A stretch of DNA of 64,000 nucleotides from an uncultured Oscillospiraceae bacterium (GTDB taxonomy: Bacteria; Bacillota; Clostridia; Oscillospirales; Oscillospiraceae), in assembly GCA_947627715.1 (NCBI GenBank), contig CANQXK010000004.1, positions 62,001 to 126,000 on the forward strand. Reading direction: 5' to 3'. Positions 24,323 through 32,430 of this stretch are shown piece by piece (the stretch's first letter is position 1; every line of letters starts with the position of its first letter). Made by a program: the position numbers and the translations under genes. The notes beneath the pieces were generated by a model that saw only the letters and a list, made by a program, of their open reading frames with translations, ran no database searches and was not told the DNA's origin.

Positions 24323-25405
24323 TTAATCCATATATCCCTGGGCGCACAGAAGCTCCGCCAGCAGGATGGCCCCGCCGGCCGCGCCGCGAAGGGTGTTGTG
24401 GCTCAGGCACACGAATTTGTAGTCGTACTGGGTGTCCTCCCGGAGACGGCCCACGCTGACGGCCATGCCGTTTTCCAAATTGCGGTCCAGCTTCGTCTGG
24501 GGGCGGTTGTCCTCCTCGAAGTAGTGGATGAACTGCTTGGGGGCGGAGGGGAGCTGGAGCTTCTGGGGCAGGGCGGAAAAGCTTGCCCAACGGGCCTTGA
24601 TTTCATCCATAGTGGGCTTTTTGGCGAAGGAGGCGAACACGGCGGCCATGTGGCCGTCACTGCACGCCACCCGGAAGCACTGGGCGGTGATGGAGGGGGA
24701 GGCGGCCTTGACGATCTGGCCGTTTTCCACCTTGCCCCAGAGCTTCAAAGGCTCCTGCTCGCTCTTCTCCTCCTCGCCGCCGATGAAGGGGATCACGTTG
24801 TCCACGATGTCCGGGAAGGTCTCGAAGGTCTTGCCCGCGCCGGAGATGGCCTGATAGGTGCAGACCAGGGCCTTCTCAAGGCCAAACTCGTCCTTCAGGG
24901 GGTGCAGGGCGGGGACGTAGCTCTGCAAGGAGCAGTTGGACTTCACGGCGATGAAGCCGCGAGAGGTGCCCAGGCGCTTGCGCTGGCAGGGGATGACCTC
25001 TAAGTGCTCCGGGTTTATCTCCGGCACCACCATGGGTACGTCCGGCGTCCAGCGGTGGGCGGAGTTGTTGGAGACCACGGGGCACTCGCGGCGGGCATAC
25101 GCCTCCTCAAGGGCCTTGATCTCGTCCTTTTTCATGTCCACGGCGGAAAAGACGAAGTCCACGTTGGCGCAGATCTCGTCCATGTCCGTCTCGGCGCACT
25201 TGACGGTCAGGTCCGCGGCGCGCGCGGGGACGGGCGAGGTCATGAGCCACCGGCCCGCCACGGCCTCGGAATAGGGCTTCCCGGCGCTGCGGGCGCTGGC
25301 GGCCACCTCCGTAAGCTCAAACCAGGGGTGCTGGGCGATGAGCGTCACAAAACGCTGGCCCACCATGCCGGTGGCGCCGATGACGCCGACCTTGTATTTT
25401 TTCAT
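24323..25405 (-). CDS. asd: Aspartate-semialdehyde dehydrogenase
   Basis: A 360-aa enzyme for the second step of the aspartate pathway (lysine/diaminopimelate, threonine, methionine). It opens with the NADP-binding MKKYKVGVIGATGMVGQRF and contains the catalytic Cys in VAVKSNCSLQSYVPAL-type context (FIAVKSNCSLQSYVPAL) and the substrate/catalytic His in FRVACSDGHMAAVF. Length and motifs fit the archaeal/fungal-type subfamily rather than the E. coli type. GGAGGAGACAGC precedes the ATG at 25405; longer starts are not supported. It is isolated from lysA, which is 22 kb away. Confidence 0.94.
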   Translation of the reverse strand: MKKYKVGVIGATGMVGQRFVTLIAQHPWFELTEVAASARSAGKPYSEAVAGRWLMTSPVPARAADLTVKCAETDMDEICANVDFVFSAVDMKKDEIKALEEAYARRECPVVSNNSAHRWTPDVPMVVPEINPEHLEVIPCQRKRLGTSRGFIAVKSNCSLQSYVPALHPLKDEFGLEKALVCTYQAISGAGKTFETFPDIVDNVIPFIGGEEEKSEQEPLKLWGKVENGQIVKAASPSITAQCFRVACSDGHMAAVFASFAKKPTMDEIKARWASFSALPQKLQLPSAPKQFIHYFEEDNRPQTKLDRNLENGMAVSVGRLREDTQYDYKFVCLSHNTLRGAAGGAILLAELLCAQGYMD

Positions 25406-25689
25406 GCTGTCTCCTCCATTCGTCAGATACGGACGGGCAAAAATGGCGTTTTTTGGCCCGTTCCAAAAATAAACAATAAAAAATACGTCAAAAGGGGTAG
25501 CCAAAACGAAAAGAATGTTGTATAATGTAGTTTACATAAGTGGCGCCGCCGCTGTGGGAGGCGTACTTTGATACTGTATCACAGCTTAAATGCCGTGTCA
25601 ACGGTGAAAACTCTCAAAAAATGCGGCCCTTCTTGCGTTTTAACGTGATAAATAAACAGAAAACCGCATCCGGGGGTTTGGAGGGAACT
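25406..25689. other. Divergent promoter region between asd and the SpoIID-like gene
   Basis: An AT-rich spacer. The plus-strand TATAAT at 25521 would give the SpoIID-like gene a leader of about 155 nt with no folded RNA that I recognise. No lysine riboswitch is recognisable on the asd side. Confidence 0.4.
25521..25526 (+). promoter_or_regulatory. -10 element upstream of the SpoIID-like gene
   Basis: A consensus TATAAT within TTGTATAATGTAG. No convincing -35 lies 17 bases upstream, so an alternative or activator-dependent promoter is possible. Confidence 0.45.
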
Positions 25690-27420
25690 ATGCATACGAA
25701 AGTCAGAAGGATCCTGGCCGTGGCGCTGGCCCTGGGGCTGGCCGCCGCGCTGGCCCCGTCTGGCAGGGCGGAGCAGACGTACACGCCGCCCTACAGCACG
25801 GTGAGGATCGGTATTTACACCTACAACGACGACGGAAGCCCCAAAGAAAAGACCTTCCCCTCGGCCAATCTTGAAGTCGTCTCCGGGATGGGGGACGGGT
25901 ACGAGGTGGGCTACTACGACTCAAACCGGGAGTTTATCCCCGTCGGGCCTCGGATCGAGGGGACGCCGAGGGTCTCCGTCCTCATGGACAGGAACATGGT
26001 CTACAACGCCGGGAGCAACTCCTACACCGAGACGGAGGGGGCCTCCGGGACGGTGGTGGGGTGCGTCCATCTGCGCCTGGGCGGGAGCTTCGGCACGTAT
26101 GAGGAGGCCGCGGAGCTGGCCGGGCAGGTGGAGGGCGGATTCGTCCGCTATGAAAACGGCTCCTTCGCGGTCCTGCGCGGGCAGTACACCGACCGGGACG
26201 ACGCCATCGCGGCGTCGGGCGACGGCTGGAGCGTGGACAGCGGCTCCTCCTACACCGTGACGGTGGTGGAGACGGGGACCAACAGGATCCTGCTGGAGTT
26301 CGACTGCGGGACCTCCAGGAACCTGGCCCTGCGCCCCTACGCCAACGACGGGTCCAAGACCCAGACGTGGCACAGACAGAGCAAGTACTACGGTGGCTTC
26401 GCGTTCTTGCGCAACACCGGGAGCCTCATCACCACCGTAAACTACGTGGACATTGACGACTACGTCAAGGGGGTCATCTGCTACGAGATGAATACCAGCT
26501 GGCCCCTGGAGGCGCTGAAGGCCCAGGCCATCTGCGCCAGGACCTTCCTGATGAGCAACATCACCAAGCACAGGACGCTGGGGTACGACCTGTGCAACAC
26601 CACCTGCTGTCAGGCGTATCACGGCACCGGCGGCGCCGGCGCCAACTCCGACAGGGCGGCGGAGGAGACTTCGGGGCAGTACCTCATGTACGACGGGAAG
26701 CTTTGCTCCACAGTCTACTACTCCTCCAACGGCGGCGCTTCGGAGGACGTGAAGAACGTCTGGGGGACCGATTATCCCTACCTCAAGGGGGTGGTGGACC
26801 CCTACGAGGCGGAGATCGCCGGGTCCATCTCCAACTACTACTGGACGGTAAAATATACCCCCAGCCAGCTTGCGGCGCGTCTGCGTGCCAGGGGCCGCGA
26901 CTGCGGCGACATCAGGACCATCAAGCTTGTCTTTACTCCCATGGGGAACGTGAAGAGCATCACCTTCATCGACGTGAACGGCAGGAGCTTCACTGCCCAG
27001 AGCGACAACGTGCGCGGATACCCCGGATGCCGGTCCATCCGCTACACCGTCAACGGTCTGGGACAGGGGGCCGCGGGGAGCGTGTATGTGAACGGCGGGA
27101 CCGTGCTGGACGGCGGGCTTTCCGGCGCGTATGCCCTGGGTTCCGGCGGCGCGGCGGAGGAGCTGCCCTCCGGGGAGCTGTACGCCATCACCGGGACGGG
27201 GAACGTGGAGAAGCTGGAGACCGGCGGGGGAAGCGCCTCCGACTCCGTGGGTGTCAACGCCCAGGGCCTCTTTGTATTCACAGGCTCAGGCTGGGGGCAT
27301 AATGTGGGTATGAGCCAGTGGGGAGCCTACGTCATGGCGAAGAACCACAACATGACCTGCGAGGAGATATTGACCTTCTATTACACCGGCGTGACCATCA
27401 CTCAGGGCGGCGCGGCGTGA
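25690..27420 (+). CDS. SpoIID/LytB-domain cell-wall hydrolase, secreted
   Basis: A 576-aa exported protein. The signal peptide spans about 1-28 (MHTKVRR, hydrophobic Ala/Leu core, GRA). The SpoIID domain follows a roughly 250-residue N-terminal region: [22 protein letters not shown] with the catalytic Glu of lytic transglycosylases acting on denuded glycan, then [18 protein letters not shown] and the C-terminal [16 protein letters not shown]. subtilis SpoIID drives engulfment, but relatives (LytB/amidase enhancers) also occur in vegetative cells, so a strict sporulation role is not proven. The start at 25690 has GGAGGGAAC; an earlier frame start at 25540 lacks a site. queA follows 19 bases downstream. 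Confidence 0.9.
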   Translation: MHTKVRRILAVALALGLAAALAPSGRAEQTYTPPYSTVRIGIYTYNDDGSPKEKTFPSANLEVVSGMGDGYEVGYYDSNREFIPVGPRIEGTPRVSVLMDRNMVYNAGSNSYTETEGASGTVVGCVHLRLGGSFGTYEEAAELAGQVEGGFVRYENGSFAVLRGQYTDRDDAIAASGDGWSVDSGSSYTVTVVETGTNRILLEFDCGTSRNLALRPYANDGSKTQTWHRQSKYYGGFAFLRNTGSLITTVNYVDIDDYVKGVICYEMNTSWPLEALKAQAICARTFLMSNITKHRTLGYDLCNTTCCQAYHGTGGAGANSDRAAEETSGQYLMYDGKLCSTVYYSSNGGASEDVKNVWGTDYPYLKGVVDPYEAEIAGSISNYYWTVKYTPSQLAARLRARGRDCGDIRTIKLVFTPMGNVKSITFIDVNGRSFTAQSDNVRGYPGCRSIRYTVNGLGQGAAGSVYVNGGTVLDGGLSGAYALGSGGAAEELPSGELYAITGTGNVEKLETGGGSASDSVGVNAQGLFVFTGSGWGHNVGMSQWGAYVMAKNHNMTCEEILTFYYTGVTITQGGAA

Positions 27421-27439
27421 ACGAAGGCGGGGACCGGGA

Positions 27440-28462
27440 ATGAAAACATCGGATTTTTCTTATGAGCTTCCAGAGGAGCTGATTGCGCAGACGCCGCTGG
27501 AGCGGCGGGACGAGTCCCGCCTTATGGTGCTGGACAAGGCCACGGGCCGGACCAGCCACCGGCATTTTTACGAGCTGCCGGAGCTTTTGGCCCCCGGCGA
27601 CTGCCTTGTGCTCAACGACTCCCGCGTTCTCCCGGCGCGGCTCATCGGCCGCAGGCCCACAGGCGGCGCGGTGGAGGTCCTGCTGCTCACCGACAAGGGG
27701 GGCGGGTGCTGGGAGTGCCTGGTGCGCCCCGGCCGGAAGGCCCGGCCCGGCGACCGGGTCATCTTTGGCGGCGGGGAGCTGGAGGCGGAGGTCCTGGAGG
27801 TGCTGGACGGCGGGAACAGGCTCATCCGCTTTTACTGCCAGGGCATCTTTTTGGAGACGCTGGAGAAGCTGGGCAGGACGCCCCTGCCCCCGTATATCCA
27901 CGAGGAGCTGAAGGACGCGGAGCGGTATCAGACGGTGTACTCGCGGGAGCTGGGGTCCGCCGCCGCGCCCACGGCGGGGCTTCATTTCACGCCGGAGCTG
28001 CTGGACGCGGTCCGGGCCAGGGGCGTGGAGACCGCCTTCGTCACCCTCCACGTGGGGCTGGGGACCTTCCGGCCCGTGAAGGAGGAGGAGATCGAGGACC
28101 ACGATATGCACGCGGAGTTCTGCATGATCTCTGAGGACGCGGCCCGGATCGTCAACGATACCAAAGAGCGCGGCGGGCGCGTGGTCTCCGTGGGGACCAC
28201 CTCCTGCCGGACGCTGGAGTCCTTCGCGGACGGGAACGGGCGGCTGAAGCCCGCCTCCGGCTGGACGGACATCTTCATCTATCCCGGCTACCGCTTTAAG
28301 TGCGTGGACGCGCTGGTGACCAACTTCCACCTGCCGGAGAGCACCCTGGTGATGCTGGTGTCGGCCCTGGCCGGGCGCGAGCACGTGCTGGCGGCCTACG
28401 AGGAGGCTGTCAGGGAGCGGTACAGATTCTTCTCCTTCGGGGACGCCATGCTGATCGTATAA
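27440..28462 (+). CDS. queA: tRNA preQ1(34) S-adenosylmethionine ribosyltransferase-isomerase
   Basis: A 340-aa enzyme that converts preQ1 in tRNA anticodons to epoxyqueuosine using the ribosyl part of SAM. Motifs: [23 protein letters not shown] at the N-terminus, [61 protein letters not shown] and [18 protein letters not shown]. Queuosine synthesis also needs tgt, which is not in the window. It is probably co-transcribed with the SpoIID-like gene. The hairpin-rich spacer follows. Confidence 0.97.
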   Translation: MKTSDFSYELPEELIAQTPLERRDESRLMVLDKATGRTSHRHFYELPELLAPGDCLVLNDSRVLPARLIGRRPTGGAVEVLLLTDKGGGCWECLVRPGRKARPGDRVIFGGGELEAEVLEVLDGGNRLIRFYCQGIFLETLEKLGRTPLPPYIHEELKDAERYQTVYSRELGSAAAPTAGLHFTPELLDAVRARGVETAFVTLHVGLGTFRPVKEEEIEDHDMHAEFCMISEDAARIVNDTKERGGRVVSVGTTSCRTLESFADGNGRLKPASGWTDIFIYPGYRFKCVDALVTNFHLPESTLVMLVSALAGREHVLAAYEEAVRERYRFFSFGDAMLIV

Positions 28463-28741
28463 GCTCAAAAAATGTGTTTTCCACAACGGAAGGCCCCGGA
28501 GAACCGGGGCCGCAACCTGTCGGAAAAGGCCGTTGGCCTTTTCCGACAAAGGGGAACGTGCGGGCGATTTCTCTGAATTTTGCGAAATTCAGAGAAAATC
28601 CCCCTGCTGCCGCGCTGCAGCACACGCCCGCAGGCGTACGTTTGCGCGACAAAAGGGATTTTTTCCGACGTAGTGCCGCCGGAAAAAATATTCAATTTGA
28701 GTTTTTTGACAATCTGAGGCCCTGGGGAACCGGGGCCTTTG
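28463..28741. other. Hairpin-dense intergenic region after queA
   Basis: No protein-coding gene is apparent. At least five good stems are present: 28492-28511 (GGCCCCGG/CCGGGGCC), 28518-28548 (14-bp perfect, TGTCGGAAAAGGCC arm), 28568-28597 (13-bp perfect, TTTCTCTGAATTT arm), 28658-28689 (10-bp perfect, ATTTTTTCCG arm) and 28718-28737 (8 bp). The first and last share nearly the same GGCCC..GG..GAACCGGGGCC core. This may be a structured RNA or a composite dispersed repeat. Confidence 0.6.
28718..28740 (+). terminator. Terminator-like hairpin at the end of the queA spacer
   Basis: GGCCCTGG and CCGGGGCC (one G-T pair) with a GGAA loop, followed by TTT. It lies just past the 3' end of the convergent DUF305 gene and would stop queA read-through. 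Confidence 0.55.
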
Positions 28742-29317
28742 CTATTGCCGGCAACCAAGGCGGGAGCCTGCCTGCCGGAGCTGGCGGGCGCTGCGGGACT
28801 GGGTGTTGACGATGGCGTTCAGGACCGGGACGAGGCCGGGGCAGAGGGGGAAGCGCAGCGCAAGGCGCGACATGGCGATGGCCCCCTCATGGTGGGGGAG
28901 CATCTCGGAAATGAAGTTGCAGTCGATGGAGTTCACGGCGCGGGTGGATTCCATGGAGGAGAGCATCCCGTCTACGATCCGGCTGACGCACGCGGCGTAC
29001 CGGGCGGCGCTCTGGGGCGTATTGCGGGTGTTCACGCAGGTATTACGGAGCTGGAGCATATCGGCGATGGAGCGGGTTTGCTCGGTGATGATGTTTTGCG
29101 CGATGCGCTGAAGCTCCAGGTCCGTCGTGTAGCGCAGAAGGTTCTCGCTCATGGCGATGGCGGCCCGGTGGTGGGGGAGCATCTGGCGGATGAAGGAGCC
29201 GGAGATGGAGGCGTTGGGCGCGGCGTCCTCCATCTCCCGCGCCATCTGCGCCAGTATGCGGTTATACTCTGCCAGATAGGTCTGGGTATTTTGGCTTAGA
29301 TCACATAGAACACTCAT
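28742..29317 (-). CDS. DUF305 tandem-domain protein
   Basis: A 191-aa four-helix-type protein built from two DUF305-like halves, each with the HH motif: FIRQMLPHHRAAIAMSENLL and FISEMLPHHEGAIAMSRLAL. The DUF305 superfamily is ferritin-like and often periplasmic or metal-linked; this copy has no signal peptide, so it should be cytosolic. The start at 29317 has AGGAGGT seven bases upstream; the longer in-frame start at 29338 would overlap the ribosome binding site. It diverges from fhs. Its function is unknown; metal handling is a guess from the family. Confidence 0.8.
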   Translation of the reverse strand: MSVLCDLSQNTQTYLAEYNRILAQMAREMEDAAPNASISGSFIRQMLPHHRAAIAMSENLLRYTTDLELQRIAQNIITEQTRSIADMLQLRNTCVNTRNTPQSAARYAACVSRIVDGMLSSMESTRAVNSIDCNFISEMLPHHEGAIAMSRLALRFPLCPGLVPVLNAIVNTQSRSARQLRQAGSRLGCRQ

Positions 29318-29391
29318 AAGATGTACCTCCTTTTTCATTCTATGCGGGAAAAGATTTATTGTCATTGCCAGTAGAAAAAACAGGACGGCTG

Positions 29392-29400
29392 TGTTATACT
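29392..29400 (+). promoter_or_regulatory. Extended -10 promoter of fhs
   Basis: TGTTATACT is an extended -10 about 50 bases before the fhs start. No THF riboswitch is recognisable in the short leader. Confidence 0.5.
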
Positions 29401-29452
29401 GTTTATCAGTATAAAAGCCCCGAAAAAAGAGAGTTGGGAACGGAGGATGGAT

Positions 29453-31129
29453 ATGGAATACAAGTCTGACATTGAGATCGCCCAGGAGTGCGTGATGGAC
29501 CCCATCACCACGGTGGCGGACAGGTGCGGTATCGCCCCTGAATACGTGGAGCAGTACGGCAGGTACAAGGCGAAGATCGATTTAAAGCTCCTGGCGGACA
29601 GCGCGGAACGGCCCAACGGCAAGCTGGTGCTGGTCACCGCCATCACCCCCACCCCGGCCGGGGAGGGCAAGACCACCACCACGGTGGGGCTGGGCGACGC
29701 TTTGCGCAAAATCGGCAGGAAGTCCGTTATCGCCCTGCGGGAGCCGTCCCTGGGGCCTGTGTTCGGGGTCAAGGGCGGCGCGGCCGGCGGCGGCTACGCC
29801 CAGGTGGTGCCCATGGAGGATATCAACCTCCACTTCACCGGGGACTTCCACGCCATCGGCGCGGCCAACAACCTGCTGGCGGCGATGCTGGACAACCACA
29901 TCTATCAGGGCAACGCCCTGGGCATCGACCCCAAGAGCATCACCTGGCGGCGGTGCGTGGACATGAACGACCGGCAGCTCCGCTTCGTGGTGGACGGCCT
30001 GGGGGGCCGGGTCAACGGCACGCCCCGCGAGGACGGCTACGACATCACCGTGGCCAGCGAGATCATGGCGGTCTTCTGCCTGTCCTCCGACATCACGGAC
30101 TTAAAGCGGCGGCTTGCCTCCATCATCGTGGCCTATACCTACGATGGAAAGCCCGTCACCGCCGGGGATCTGAAGGCGGCGGGGGCCATGGCGGCCCTTT
30201 TGAAGGACGCTTTGAAGCCCAACCTGGTCCAGACGCTGGAGCACACCCCGGCCTTTGTCCACGGCGGGCCGTTTGCCAACATCGCCCACGGGTGCAACTC
30301 CATCGTGGCCACGAAGCTGGCGCTGAAGTTAGGGGACTACTGCGTCACGGAGGCCGGCTTCGGCGCGGACCTGGGCGCGGAGAAGTTTTTGGACATCAAG
30401 TGCCGCATGGCGGGCCTCTGGCCCGACGCCGTGGTCATCGTCGCCACGGTCCGGGCGCTGAAGATGCACGGGGGGCTGGACAAAAAGCAGCTGGGCACCG
30501 AGGACCTGGAGGCCCTCCGGCGCGGCCTTCCCAACCTTTTACAGCACGTGGAGAACATCACCCAGGTCTACCATCTGCCCGCCGTGGTGGCGATCAACCG
30601 CTTCCCCACGGACACGGAGGCGGAACTCCGGCTCGTCGAGGACGAGTGCAGGAAGTTAGGCGTCAACGTGGCCCTCTCCCAGGTCTGGGGCAAGGGCGGC
30701 GAGGGCGGCGTGGCCCTGGCGGAAGAGGTGGTGCGCCTGTGTGAACAGCCGAACGGCTTCACCTTCTCCTACGACGCGGAGAAGCCCATCGTGGAGAAGT
30801 TGGAGGAGATTTCCCAAAAGATCTACCACGCCGACGGCGTGGAGCTTACCGCCGGGGCGAAGAAGCAGGCAAAGCAGCTCACGGAGCTGGGCTTCGGCGG
30901 GATGCCCATCTGCATGGCCAAGACCCAGTACAGCTTTTCCGACGACCCGAAGCTCCTGGGCGCGCCACGTGGGTTCAAGATCACGGTGCGGAATTTGAAG
31001 GTCTCCGCCGGGGCGGGCTTCATCGTGGCCCTCACCGGGGACGTGATGACCATGCCGGGCCTTCCCAAGGTCCCGGCGGCGGAGAAGATCGACGTGGACG
31101 AGAACGGGGTCATTTCAGGACTCTTTTAA
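29453..31129 (+). CDS. fhs: Formate--tetrahydrofolate ligase
   Basis: A 558-aa enzyme that makes 10-formyl-THF from formate, THF and ATP. Visible: [22 protein letters not shown]-loop, [30 protein letters not shown]-type signature (in pieces), [35 protein letters not shown] and [18 protein letters not shown] at the C-terminus. GGAGG at 29442 sits directly against an ATG at 29447, so the ATG at 29453 (spacing 6) is preferred. The adjacent cyclodeaminase supports one-carbon folate interconversion. A GC hairpin with flanking A tract follows the stop. Confidence 0.97.
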   Translation: MEYKSDIEIAQECVMDPITTVADRCGIAPEYVEQYGRYKAKIDLKLLADSAERPNGKLVLVTAITPTPAGEGKTTTTVGLGDALRKIGRKSVIALREPSLGPVFGVKGGAAGGGYAQVVPMEDINLHFTGDFHAIGAANNLLAAMLDNHIYQGNALGIDPKSITWRRCVDMNDRQLRFVVDGLGGRVNGTPREDGYDITVASEIMAVFCLSSDITDLKRRLASIIVAYTYDGKPVTAGDLKAAGAMAALLKDALKPNLVQTLEHTPAFVHGGPFANIAHGCNSIVATKLALKLGDYCVTEAGFGADLGAEKFLDIKCRMAGLWPDAVVIVATVRALKMHGGLDKKQLGTEDLEALRRGLPNLLQHVENITQVYHLPAVVAINRFPTDTEAELRLVEDECRKLGVNVALSQVWGKGGEGGVALAEEVVRLCEQPNGFTFSYDAEKPIVEKLEEISQKIYHADGVELTAGAKKQAKQLTELGFGGMPICMAKTQYSFSDDPKLLGAPRGFKITVRNLKVSAGAGFIVALTGDVMTMPGLPKVPAAEKIDVDENGVISGLF

Positions 31130-31136
31130 AAAACCG

Positions 31137-31158
31137 GGGCGGGCCTGAGACCCGCCCG
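31137..31158. repeat. GGGCGGG/CCCGCCC hairpin, dispersed repeat copy 2
   Basis: GGGCGGGCCTGAGACCCGCCC lies between fhs and the cyclodeaminase gene and matches the hairpins at 1834 and 55226. Confidence 0.6.
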
Positions 31159-31178
31159 CATGAGGGGTGCTTTGAAGG

Positions 31179-31871
31179 ATGGACAACGGCATGACGGGAC
31201 TGCGCCTTACGGAATTTGCGGACGCTCTGGCCTCCAAGGCCCCGGTCCCCGGCGGGGGCGGAGCCTCGGCGCTGGCGGGGGCATTGGCCTCGGCGCTGGC
31301 CTCCATGGTCTGCGCGCTTACCTTTGGAAAGAAGAAATACGCCCCATACGAGGAGGACCTCCGGCGTATCTCCCGGCGCGCCGGGGAGCTGCGGGAGGAG
31401 CTTCTGGCCCTCATCGACGCGGACGCGGCGGCCTTTGAGCCGCTCTCCCGCGCCTATGCCATCCCGAAGGACGCCCCGGAGCGGGCGGAGGTGATGGAGG
31501 CGGCCCTGTGCGCGGCCTCCCGGCCGCCCATGGATATGGCGGAAAAATGCGGGGAGGCGCTGACGCTTCTCCACGAGCTTTCGGAGAAGGGCAGCGCCAT
31601 CGCCGTCTCCGACGTGGGCGTGGGGGCGCAGCTGGCGCGGGCGGCGCTGCTGTCCGCCGGGCTGAACGTGCGCATCAACGCGAAAAGCATGACGGATCGG
31701 GCGCACGCGCGGGAGCTTCTTGACCGGCTGGACGCGCTGGAGGCGCGGTATGTGCCCCTGGCGGAGGCGACCTTCGGGAAGGTCAGGGAACGCCTCGAAG
31801 GGAGCGCGAGTATTACAGGAAAAAGCCTTCCCCGCTTAGGCGGGGAAGGTGTCGCCGGAGGCGACGGATGA
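31179..31871 (+). CDS. Cyclodeaminase/cyclohydrolase family protein (FTCD C-terminal type; methenyl-THF cyclohydrolase candidate)
   Basis: A 230-aa protein of the formiminotransferase-cyclodeaminase C-domain family, all-helical and folate-binding. Motifs: FADALASKAPVPGGGGASALAGALASAL, MVCALTFGKKKY, and DVGVGAQLARAALLSAGLNVRINA. In clostridia, FchA of this family is methenyl-THF cyclohydrolase, which would follow fhs. The final ~15 codons (from about 31825) are encoded by an intergenic family A repeat (PRLGGEGVAGGDG), so the native C-terminus has been extended or replaced by a repeat. Starts at 31179 or 31191 are both possible. Confidence 0.88.
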   Translation: MDNGMTGLRLTEFADALASKAPVPGGGGASALAGALASALASMVCALTFGKKKYAPYEEDLRRISRRAGELREELLALIDADAAAFEPLSRAYAIPKDAPERAEVMEAALCAASRPPMDMAEKCGEALTLLHELSEKGSAIAVSDVGVGAQLARAALLSAGLNVRINAKSMTDRAHARELLDRLDALEARYVPLAEATFGKVRERLEGSASITGKSLPRLGGEGVAGGDG

Positions 31872-32391
31872 GGTGGGAATCGCCTCCCCTCTCTGAGGGG
31901 AGGTGGCCCGAAGGGCCGGAGGGGAGCCGGGCGATAACGGAATGCTCCCCTCAGTCAGCTACGCTGACAGCTCCCCTCAGAGAGGGGCGCCATTTGGTGC
32001 GCGCAACGGGGCCATCAAGGCAAATGCCTTCCCCGCTTAGGCGGGGAAGGTGTCGCCGCAGGCGACGGATGAGGTGGGAATTGCCTCCCCTCATTGAGGG
32101 GAGGTGGCCCGAAGGGCCGAAGGGGAGCCGGGCGATAACGGAATGCTCCCCTCAGTCAGCTACGCTGACAGCTCCCCTCAGAGAGGGGCGCCATTTGGTG
32201 CGCGCAACGGGGCCATCAAGGCAAATGCCTTCCCCGCAGGGCGGGGAAGGTGTCGCCGGAGGCGACGGATGAGGTGGGAAAAGCCTCCCCTCTCTGAGGG
32301 GAGGTGGCCCGGAGGGCCGGAGGGGAGCCGGGCGCGTATCGGCCTCATCCGACCCCCTTCGGGGGCCACCTTCCCCACAAGTGGGGAAGGC
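31825..32391. repeat. Tandem block of palindromic repeats with 201-bp period (families A, B, C)
   Basis: Successive units begin with CCTTCCCCGC at 31825, 32026 and 32227, spaced exactly 201 bases. Each has family A (GGTGTCGCCG..GGCGACGGATGAGG) then family C (CTCCCCTC..GAGGGGAGGTGGCCC). The first two add GCTCCCCTCAGTCAGCTACG and GAGAGGGGCGCCATTTGG. The third ends in family B (CCCCCTTCGGGGGCCACC, CCCCACAAGTGGGG). The third unit is nearly identical to 49056-49220. This fills the gap before comEC. Confidence 0.9.
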
Positions 32392-32430
32392 TTTATTTGA
32401 CTGACTTCATTACAGAAAGGAGAAGGGTTC

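Noticed and set aside
21196-24459. A 1087-codon open frame on the plus strand
   Set aside because: It is antisense to the GH31 and aldo/keto reductase genes, has no recognisable domains and is the expected by-product of high GC and third-position bias.
29366-29452. THF riboswitch upstream of fhs
   Set aside because: The leader from the likely promoter is only about 50 nt and lacks the THF aptamer core.
31825-32391. Palindromic repeats resembling a CRISPR array
   Set aside because: Period of 201 bp with near-identical full units and no unique spacers; no cas genes in the window.
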